Positions 55,378-64,000 of a stretch of 64,000 nt of DNA are shown piece by piece (within the stretch, counting starts at the first letter, position 1; every line of letters starts with the position of its first letter). Below the pieces are notes generated by a model. It did not search any database. It was given only the letters and a program-made list of their open reading frames with translations, and was not told where the DNA came from. The position numbers were made by a program, and so were the translations under genes. The DNA is from Haemaphysalis longicornis (lineage: Eukaryota > Arthropoda > Arachnida > Ixodida > Ixodidae): assembly GCA_013339765.2 (NCBI GenBank), contig CM023449.1, forward strand, positions 118,300,957 through 118,364,956, read 5' to 3'.

Positions 55378-56399
55378 CCCAACTAGCACCACCAACAACT
55401 ACCGCCACCACCACCACCAACCCTACGCCACGTAAACTACCCCAGTGCTCTGCATTTACTCGTGTCCCTCGCGCGGGGGCATGCGACAGAGGATTTTTTT
55501 TTCTGCGCTTTTCCCTTATGCGCATTTTTAACCACCACAACTGATTCGTGCATCGCGCCCATATACTTGGCTATCTTTGGTCGTTTCCTTTATCTGAACC
55601 CTAATTGTAATAGGCATACTTTGTAATTTTTGTGCGTAGATTTCGTGTGTGAAAAACGCCTTTGGCTTTTATTTGTCTTCTTGTTATAGTCTCCCGGCGT
55701 AAACTTGGATTGCAAACCCTGTAGTCATTACTTGTTCTGCTGTGATATGTTACTTGCAAATTTATGCTGCATGATCCGCAAAGCTTCACTTTTTTATCTC
55801 CCTTACTAGATTCCCTGGAAAGGTGCTTGCAATGTATTTTAACTAAACTGCAATATAAATCCGCTATATTAAAGGCCTACGTATTGTTTCTTTCGACGCG
55901 GTTTCTAATGCAAGACAGTTAATTACGTTCCTGCGTGTAACTTTCTATTCGCATATCTGAAGCGCCGTAACTTTACTGCCCATTTGTAAGACCGAAATGG
56001 GAAGTGTCATATGTGTGGCACCTATAATAAACGAGCACCAAAATCGCAGTTAGACATGTCTGAAGTTTGTTCGGTGCTTGCAGAAAAAAAATCTTTTGGA
56101 AGTATTTCTTTGGATTCTTTTTATCTCCAGATAAACTGTTGGCAGTCGTATATCTATTCTTAAAATATACGTAGTGCGATGGGAGTTTCTAAATTTGTGA
56201 CTGAAATTCGGCTTAGGAATCTGACGCGATATTTTAATTTAAAAATGGAATGTAGCGTTAATGTAACGACACGTTCCAATTTCGGAGTGGAACTGGAACG
56301 CTTTACCTTTCGCAAAAAAGGAATTTGTAACGGGAACTCGTTTCAAAATTGTGAAGGAACGAGGAACGACCTTTCGTTCCTGTTTTGAAGGAACGTGTA
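55376..56399. other. unassigned; GGAACG-rich patch
   Basis: No gene. Around 56268-56395 the words GTTCC, GGAACG and GGAACT recur in both orientations (for example GGAACTGGAACG, GGAACGAGGAACGACC), which may mark the decayed end of a transposon. Confidence 0.35.
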
Positions 56400-57545
56400 C
56401 AACACTGGTTCAAACAATATACAAAAGGTTTCACATGCAAACAACGGCAAGCATTGCTAGTCAGATATAAATTTTTCAAATTCCTCGATACTGGTTATTT
56501 CAACAATTTTACTGACAAGTTCATTCTATTCTTTGGCAGTGCGCGGAAGCAAGGAATACTTGAAAATAATATATTGTGGGGCTGGAAAAGAACTACAGTG
56601 TGTTTGTGACGTTGTCTGATAGAATACCTGGAAGTGAAGTTAAAGTATTTACCTGTGGTGCTGTTTATTTGGCGATTAACTATTTTAAAGAACAACAAAA
56701 AACGGGCAATTCTATTCCTTTCTGGAGTTTGTTTCAACCCCGCTTTGGCAACTAACTCAGAGACTCACTTTGGGCCGCATTTAATAAAAATAAGTCGGAC
56801 AGCATTGTTTTGGATTCTATCTTGAATATAGTGACATTGGTGTAAGGATACCAGCCAATGTTTTTATAATCACGAATGGGTTGGATGAAGAGATATTTAT
56901 GCCAAAATGTTTGTGTGGCATGAAGGATATTGAAGAGAACGGCTCAAGAAATGTAACTGCATCATTTCATTAATAGCTTTGTAGTTATGTGTTGATCCCA
57001 GTGGAGGTTGCTGCATATATGCAAGCCCAGATACTTGTACTGAAATACTCGATTTACGATATTTCCATTAGCTGTGCAATTATAAACAATATGACACTTG
57101 TTATTACTTATAGACACAGCAATACTTTTCGGGTAGTTGACACACATTGGCCAGGAACAAAGACCACTTTAGGAGTTTCTCAATTCCTGTGTTTACCTTT
57201 ACCTGCTCGTCGACTGTGTGAATAAGAGAATACAGTGCACAATCACAGCGTATAATCGTATTTTAACAGTAAAATTATTATCAATATCATTATTAAACAG
57301 CAAAAATAACAACGGGCCGAGCACAGAGCCCTGTGGTACTCCTTAGCCGACAGGTAACATTTTTGAGGGAGTGTCTTCAAAAACAACGTATTGCTGCCGG
57401 GATATGCGACTTAATCAAGTTACACAGTTTCCGGTTTTTCAAAAATCGTTTCAGTTTAACGAGCAATTTAGAATTGAAAATCTTGTTGAATGCTTTGGCA
57501 AAATCTAAAAAAGGTCCCAGAAAACATACCGATATCTGACCTAGT
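56400..57545 (-). pseudogene. dead CR1/Jockey-like LINE RT and C-terminus
   Basis: On the minus strand, GVPQGSVLGPLLFLLF is at about 57312-57345. IRLYA then breaks where the catalytic YADD should be. Next comes the thumb block FQYKYLGLHICSNLHWDQHI (within 56962-57147), then RLIF..CG and the C-terminal domain (56495-56737: RNRIARFLLFFKIVNRQI, later RALPKN). Several frameshifts separate these. The endonuclease is missing, so the copy is 5'-truncated near 57545. No clear tail is seen at 56400. Confidence 0.7.
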
Positions 57546-59375
57546 GAACTGTAATCATACCTGTGTGTGTTGTTAGAGGAGCACAGTTGATGTTACATCG
57601 TGTGATAAACGGTGCGCTAGACTGGAGAGGTGCGCAACCGACTTTTCTGTGTTTACTCATATGGGGAATGCGTGCCTTCACGAGTGGGACGTCGTACGTG
57701 CGGAAGAGCGGACTAGTCTTAGCACGTGGGCTTGAGAGGAACACTGTACACAGAGCATGGCGTTTTTAAGCATGAGTTTATCGTGTGTTTATTTTTGTTT
57801 CTGCAAAGTTTAGGCGGCAGCAATGCCAAATATTGCACGAAGCATGATGAATTTTAGTGCATAGATTCAGTTTGTTAAATTCCTCTGACAGCAGGGCTTT
57901 TCAGCCTCGGCGGACTGCAGTAGTTCCCCCGGGATGCTTGTAACATGCTGTATCGGCAAGTGTGCATTTAGCGAGTTTTCTCTCAGCAGGTGATTTTCTG
58001 CTTGCTTCGGGATCGACGTGTAAGAGATAGACGGGCTACATGGAATAGTGACGGACGTTTTCCGATTCGGTGAGCCACGTGTCCTCCCGAATTTCACCCT
58101 GCACCCGGGAAGTGGAGAGAGGGCGTGCATGACACCTGCTCTGTGCTCACGCATGCGTTTTCGGAACACGCTGGAACTGTTTACGATACGAAACCAAGGT
58201 GACTGCAGAGGCAATGATGAGCGTCCGGGAGAACCGAGTGCATTTACAAATGAAGGTGAATACGCTTTCTTGAGAGCGAATTGATATTTGAGTATTTTTG
58301 TATATTTGTTTCTTTTGCCACGTAGGGGGAGCTGGTGACGGGCGGTAACCACTCATGTTGGTTCAGTGTTGTTATTGGAGTTCAGACTCGTGTCCAGAGT
58401 TCAGTGTTCAGAGTTAAGAAGATTTCAGTGTTCAGTAACTTCAGAAGCATATGCACTGAACCGGGAGGGCTTAGAACGGCATGCACGAAACCAGTCCAGC
58501 GCTCTGATCTATGCTACGGTGAGCTGGGTTATAGGGTTTGTCGAGGAGTGAATGGTCTCTCGTGCTATTCTCCTTCCGGTGGTATCACACTATTCCTATG
58601 CAATGCTTCTATTCGATGCTATTCTCCTTCTTTTACTACCTATAGCAATTGTAGATAGTTATATATAAGCTTACTTGGGTAATCTCAAGTGCGTCATCAA
58701 GGCCATCATTCTTCGACAACGACAAGCTCCGCACTCGGAAATCGTCTAGCCTCGCCAAGAAACCGTAGGTGTGCGAGGTGAACAAAAACAGCGAACATTT
58801 ACAGTGATTTCGTAAGATATGGCGAAGTCCTGGAGCAGTGTACGTCTGCTAAGAAGCGAAAAAAGATTGCTTAATTCTCATACAGCCGCCTTCTGCTCAA
58901 CAAGTCCATTGTAGCCGAATTTACGTTTTCTGTCTAATAGGGGTCTTGTATACCGGCCCACAATACACCTCCGGGCTCATGATGCCCTATATGGGGGAAT
59001 AAGAGAGCCTCCAGTCTTTTTGTTTAGCCCCTAGCTTTGAATTAGATGGGTAGTCACATGGTGGCGCTGATACGCTGGCCTTAGCATCTCTTGACAGTTC
59101 CTCAGCAGCGGTCGTTGGTGCATCTTTGTGTACCCAGCATGAGTTCAGATTCGGAGGCATATTAAAGTCGCTTTTGTGTGCATATTACGTAGCTGCACTT
59201 CTGAATCAGCCTTTTTGGAATCTCTAGGGGAGATGAAAACGTTCGAAAGAGCTCGGTTAATAGGAACGAAAAGCGAAACAGGGCACCTGTTTCTCAAAAC
59301 AACAGCAGGTGCAAGCTGGATGTTTATTTCCGCGAATTACCAGTCTACATACATACCATCGCCAACATGCGATAG
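57546..59375. other. no recognisable gene
   Basis: Frames up to 161 residues (57867-58352 minus) have no motif I know. A TTCAGTGTTCAGAG phrase repeats near 58400-58440. Otherwise nothing was seen. Confidence 0.35.
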
Positions 59376-59499
59376 CATACATACATACATACATACATAC
59401 ATACATACATACATACATACATACATACTATCATAACATACTATACATACATACATACTACATACATACATACATACATACATACTACATACATACATA
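59376..59499 (+). repeat. (CATA)n microsatellite, left part
   Basis: CATACATA units with a few ACTA interruptions. The array is cut at 59499 by the transposon and resumes at 60432-60476. Confidence 0.97.
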
Positions 59500-60431
59500 C
59501 CGTATAAACCGGAATATAGGTCGAGTTTTTTTCCAAAAAAATCCGCACAAAAGTCACCCCTCGTCTTATATAGCGGTCATTGGCAGAATGTAAATCGTTG
59601 TCTGGCAACAATGTGCAAGCGCAGTCCCGTCGCCATTGCCATTCGTGTCGGACTGCTCTCTCGCACATCAGGCTTTTATTTGATTTCGCTTTTCCTCTAG
59701 TTTTTCGTCTTTTACTCGTCTATTACGCGGTGCGTGCATACATTTCTGTACGTCTCTTTTCCGAGATGAGTGGCGGCAGTTGACGCCAGTTCACCGCGGC
59801 GTTATAAGCTGACGGCGATTGAGTCACCGAGCAGAATGGGAAAATATGCGGCCGCAACGCCAGTTAGGCGTTTCGGAGAAAAGTGTGCGGTACTGGCGGT
59901 GCCAAAAAGCCAAGCTGTGCGCGTGCAAACCCCCGAACTGATCGTTCCGTGGACGTCAAGCGGTCCACCCCGAGTTGGAGAACAAAGTGGCGGACTTCGT
60001 CCGGGAACTTCGCTCACGATCGCTCTGGAGGCCATGCGCGGACCGGCTCCGCGAACTGTACAATGAGTGGATAGCCGGCGACAACAAAAAGACCTATACG
60101 GGCCGGTTGCGATCGTGTCAAGCTGGGTGTCCTCCTCTTGGCAGTCGCTGCCTGACGACATGGTTACACGAGCGTTCAGGAAGTGCTTCATCAGCAACGC
60201 GCCTGATGGCATGGAAGATGACTGCGAAGCAGTCATCCTTGGACGAACTCTGAGAGCTCGGACGAGTGACTTCGGCAGGCATAGTGAGTGGCAGTGACAG
60301 ACGGGCGTCGAAAATAAATATAGACATTGTGAGTGCGCTTCTGTGCCGAATTATTTTTTTGTCAACTTTTCCCACCTCAGGGTAGGGGGTCGACCTATAT
60401 TCCCACTCGACCTATAATCCGGTTTATACGG
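59500..60431 (+). mobile_element. pogo-type DNA transposon, internally deleted
   Basis: The terminal inverted repeats begin CCGTATAAACCGG (59500 onward; inverted at 60431). They match at 25 of 26 bases by hand count. TA is duplicated outside (59498-59499 and 60432-60433). The element is 932 bp and sits inside a CATA array, where TA targets are frequent. It carries only the beginning and end of a transposase, so it should be non-autonomous. Confidence 0.9.
59770..60298 (+). pseudogene. pogo-type transposase, core deleted
   Basis: N-terminal part (about 59798-60090, several frames): RRYKLTAIE, KYAAAT, FG.SEKC.RYWR, then NKVADFVRELRS. This resembles the HTH and CENP-B-type DNA-binding region of pogo/Tigger transposases. 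C-terminal part (about 60090-60260): SSWQSLPDDMVTRAF.KCFISNA and DGMEDDCE, the segment that follows the DDE domain in this family. The whole DDE catalytic domain between them is absent, and the two parts are in different frames. A short tail reaches 60298. Confidence 0.7.
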
Positions 60432-60476
60432 TACATACATACATACATACATACATACATACATACGTACGTATAT
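60432..60476 (+). repeat. (CATA)n microsatellite, right part
   Basis: It continues the array left of the transposon with the same unit, ending in TACGTACGTATATACG. Confidence 0.95.
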
Positions 60477-61489
60477 ACGTTTTATAGGTACACCCAGAAT
60501 ACATACATCCCTATCCCACTTATACCGACGCCAGTTACGGTCAAATATTATTGGGCTAGTTGGCAATGAATGGAAACATGCGATCATTTTAACGTAATGA
60601 AAAAAAAGGACGTTCTGCAAGCTGCTTCGGAAATTTCCGTGCGATTACCTGCGGCGAAAAAAACTGGTAAAAGCAAGGAATATGGCGCTCGTATAACGGG
60701 CGCGGATATAAAATGGTGTTCGTATAACAAATATTCAAGAAATCCGTGATCTTTTGCAAAGTGGTTTTGGTGCTACCGTTTCACAAACTAACGCGAAATC
60801 TGTTTCTGAACGGGTGCAACACTTTTTTAGTTTCCGGAAAATAAGGAATTCGACTGTTGGCAAATAAGCGCGCAAGTTTGACGCTTTGACGTTTGTGAAC
60901 GCACGTTATCACCACATACGCCCACACAGGACGTCCACGAATAAAATGCACACTCTGCCAAGCCGCATCCACCTAGCGTCCCGTTCCGGTGATAGTCTGC
61001 GCCGTAATCGTGTAAGTGCTTGAACACACATCGAAGCTTAGGTTCTGGCTTCTCGTGGTGCATGGTGATCACATTTCGCAATCGTAGGGGCTCCGAAGAC
61101 AACATGAAACTAGGCTCCTGTTGGAAATATGACCTGTTCGGAGCAGAACTGAGAAAGCCGTTCGAAGCCGGGCCTCTACGCTTCACATACGCCTTCCACG
61201 GGAAGATGCCCATAACACCATCCTCGGTGCTGGCTAATAAAAATTTATTCCCTCTCTCTTCAAATCGCCACAGAATAAACCTCCATCAAACAATACACCC
61301 ACAGCTGGGATAAAAAAAAACACCTGGGAAATGAATGTGAACGAATAAAGAAACCTTTCTGTACGGGCAACGCAGCATTTTTTGCGAATACCCCCACAGC
61401 GATGACCAAGTGACGCCCTGCGTTTGCACAAGAAGGGTAACTGGCGTATGTAAAAAATTCTATGGTTATAACAGCGTATATGTATCGTC
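60477..61489. other. unassigned region with one 128-residue frame
   Basis: The minus-strand frame 60827-61213 encodes 128 residues with eight Cys. It has no signal peptide or domain I recognise and no visible promoter. A plus-strand frame of 97 residues covers part of the same sequence. I cannot support either as a gene. Confidence 0.3.
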
Positions 61490-63760
61490 ATTGCTCTAAG
61501 GGAATTTCGAAGAAACGAAAAATGCGAACATCAGAAAGGGGAAATTATGTTGGAAAAATAAACTTACGAAATCTCCCCTGAAAGCAAAGAATAACTTGAG
61601 AAAGCCAGGAAAACGACGTTCGAAATACAAATAAAAATACCGAAATTTAGTCAACCGTGTAATTCTCTGCATTTTCACAAAAAACTGGGAGTTGGCAGAA
61701 GTACCACGCCTAAGAATAGTGTCAATGAAAGTAAATGTTCCACAAGGTACTTCAAAATTTAAAACGAGCAACTAATATAAATAAGAACGTACTCAGGAAA
61801 TAAAACAATTCAATCTTATACTTCACCTCCAAAAAACGAAGACTGAACTGAACAGGCCAGGTAAACAGGCCATTGGAAACGCGAATAAAAAATTTGCAAA
61901 ATTGGTCCACCCAAGCACCACCATGCAATTCAACAAAAAAGGCATATAGTTGGCTGTAATAACAAAAATATGCTAATAATAGCCCAAATGCCGATAACTG
62001 GTGGAACGGAATTCTGAAAAGCCAACAAATAGAAAGTATAGAAAGAATTACAATTTTACCAAAATCAAGTGGCGAAATCAAAGCTACGCATCTCGTACAT
62101 TTCCTCCTAAAAAGGAAGAATAGATTGAAATACCCGGGAAAGGAAGTTGAAAATAAAAATAACAAGATAAACGCAGTTCCACCCGGTGTAATATCTGCCG
62201 AGACAGTGGAGCTGTAATTTTTTTGCTTCGGCTAGGATGTCAATGGGCGCTTGCCCAAGAACGGAATTGACGTCGTCTGGAAATTTCACGGGTCGCGCAA
62301 AGGAATCGGCAGCTAAATTTCAGTGGAGGGCTTTCTCTCTTCCTCCCTTGGCTTGAGGGAGAGGAACCTGTCCCTTCGAGAGTAAAGCGACATCTATCCA
62401 CGGGCCTGGGAAATGGTTTCAGCGACAACGTTGGCGGCGAGACCATGGCGTCATCTATCGGCAACCTTAGCAATTGGTTTGTGCGGAGCCACGGTCGCGT
62501 CTGGGAACCCTTGCGTGACGCACGACATTCAGCAGACCCACCAGAAGGCTCGAACTACAACAGCTCCGCTGTTAATATTGAAACTCCGCAAGCAGTTAGC
62601 TCACCATTTCCACAAAAATATGTATATGAGGGAAGTAGCACACTTAATCGTTGTAATAACTTATCTGGAGATAATTGGTCGGAAGATATTTTCAAAAAGC
62701 CATAAACCAAGAAATAGAGAAAATATAAATAAAAATAAACACACAAAATGAAAAGTGTGCGTCTTATACCCGGACTGCTAGAGAAACAGGATGGCTAAAA
62801 TAAATAGCATAGGAAAGAATGACGACAACAAGAGTAAAGCAGTTGTGAAATGGCACCAAACCTTCACTTCGGCTTGCATTTGCGGAAAAATACGTCACTG
62901 AAGTGCCTCTTAAGCATTAAAATTACGTAAATTTACATCATTGAGGAAGAAAAAAAAACGTGAAAGAATATTATAACCAAATATATTCGGCTTGTCATAA
63001 CCAAATCACACTATGATGAACGCACAATGTAAACAAGCGGCACTAAGGTGCTACACAAAAGAAGATAATTATCTGAATTTCTTCAGAAATTATTCTTTTA
63101 GTGCCTTGCAACGAGCATATTTGACAATATTTGTTTGCTCCCAAAAAAAGTGCACAAATCCCTAATATGGCATTTTGTAGTGGAACGAGCGAGGAACTTC
63201 GAATGTTCATTAGAACACTAATTTATCGGTGACGATAGCATTGCATCCCGAAGGACAGCATTGCAGTGATACGTGAGATATTCCGCCTTCCTAATAAATA
63301 AATGTTTTATGCAAGCGTGGTTGTTAATAGTGGCACCTAATCATTTTATAACCTTAATGGAGATGCTTTGTCGGAAAATATTTTCAAAAAGCAAGAAATC
63401 GAGAAATACCAAAAATAAAAATGAAAAAAAAATAGAAGCGAACAAAACAAAAAATAGGCCTCTGCACACCAGGATTTCAGACGAGACTCAAATCGTCATT
63501 GCAAACATATTGCTCAAGACGGGTTTATGTTTTACAGAAATGGTCAGAAATAATTATTACAGCTTTCAGGACTCCGTCTCAAATTCAACGTTTCAAAAAT
63601 GCAGGTGTTGCTCATGACGCCCTTGTTATCTTATCCCAAAAAATTTTGGTACGTCTGAATTTCAACGAAAGCCACCTAAAAAGCGAAAAGACACGCATGA
63701 GGCTGGGTGTATAGGTGATAATAAAGACACCTCATATCGCATTAACTAAAAATTACCAGT
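61490..63760. repeat. AT-rich region of diverged interspersed repeats
   Basis: Related blocks recur: CC(T/A)CC(T/A)AAAAA.GAAGA..GA..TGAA...CC.GG.AA near 61575, 61825 and 62100. TCGGAA(G/A)ATATTTTCAAAAAGC followed by AAGAAAT.GAGAAATA and AAATAAAAAT occurs near 62681 and 63370, with TAGTGGCACCTAATC / TAGCACACTTAATC just before. The copies are too diverged for a firm unit length. No protein is supported, although AT-rich frames up to 137 residues occur. Confidence 0.5.
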
Positions 63761-64000
63761 TAGTTTGACGTTGACGTCAATCTTTCTGTTTAAACTAAAC
63801 TGCGTTACAATTCCTCTTTTATTCTGCAAATGCTCGGAAATCAAGATGACCGGGTGTGTCGAGTGTTTTAATTTGTAGAGGAGAAGGAGGAGAAAAGCGA
63901 AAGGAAAGGCCGAGAGGTTATCCAGGCTGAGAGCCCCGCATTGCTACTCGGCACTGGGGAAGGGGTGTTCAGGGGGATAAAAGAGATGGCAGGCGAAAAG
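63761..64000. other. window edge, purine-rich
   Basis: A GGAGAAGGAGGAGAAAAGCG-type stretch with GGCACTGGGGAAGGGG after it resembles the 5' or 3' part of a dispersed tick repeat, cut by the window end. No gene was seen. Confidence 0.35.

Noticed and set aside
60827..61213. Cys-containing 128-residue secreted tick protein
   Set aside because: It has no signal peptide, no recognised cysteine framework and no promoter or polyA signal I can see.

Overview
This is a gene-poor, repeat-rich animal nuclear sequence, most likely from a hard tick (Ixodidae). The main reason is four copies of a tRNA-derived SINE resembling the tick Ruka family. Each has a tRNA-like head with A and B boxes and a conserved body, and three of the four run into an AATC-type tail. 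Degenerate LINEs of several clades, BEL/Pao and Ty3/gypsy LTR elements, TA-flanked pogo/Tigger-like elements, a Helitron-type helicase fragment and many microsatellites fit the same picture. I found no intact host protein-coding gene. Almost every interpretable reading frame belongs to a mobile element, and nearly all are broken.

Layout. 0-5 kb: a LINE 3' end, a near-perfect 100 bp inverted repeat, a BEL/Pao pol fragment and a long dead RTE-like LINE on the minus strand, split by about 0.8 kb of other sequence. 6-8.9 kb: a CCAAT-rich module, a tRNA-headed repeat carrying a short polyadenylated retrocopy, a dead LINE reverse transcriptase (minus) and another LINE 3' end (plus). 10-16 kb: a LINE endonuclease fragment, two SINEs, a diverged 530-550 bp duplication and a Helitron-type helicase remnant. 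17-20 kb: a Tigger-like MITE, then a CR1/Jockey-like LINE split cleanly by a second Tigger-like element. 25-28 kb: a nearly full-length but dead CR1-like LINE. 29-37 kb: a 152 bp satellite, an RTE-like LINE end, a duplicated CRE-containing segment, SINEs and a 120 bp minisatellite. 38.5-45.2 kb: two arrays of a palindromic GTACTCATGAGTAC-type repeat enclosing a tRNA-headed repeat, a truncated basic-protein gene copy and an old non-autonomous LTR element. 45.3-49.5 kb: a Ty3/gypsy element on the minus strand without gag. 49.6-52.2 kb: two abutting MITEs whose right end has become a satellite. 53.8-55.3 kb: a solo-LTR-like promoter, a third tRNA-headed repeat and a compact promoter-ORF-polyA unit. 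56.4-57.5 kb: another dead LINE. 59.4-60.5 kb: a pogo-type element that split a CATA microsatellite. 61.5-63.8 kb: AT-rich diverged repeats.

How the parts relate. The gypsy element carries protease, reverse transcriptase/RNase H and integrase in order, but it has no gag or visible primer site, in-frame stops, a frameshift and altered catalytic residues, so it should be immobile. The SINEs would have depended on LINE machinery supplied elsewhere. The most unusual items are the hairpin at 617-847, the palindromic arrays, the tRNA-like unit found head-to-head with a Pol II mini-gene in two places, the retrocopy inside a SINE-like repeat, and the change from MITE end to satellite. All readings are by eye; coordinates of diverged elements are good to tens of bases.
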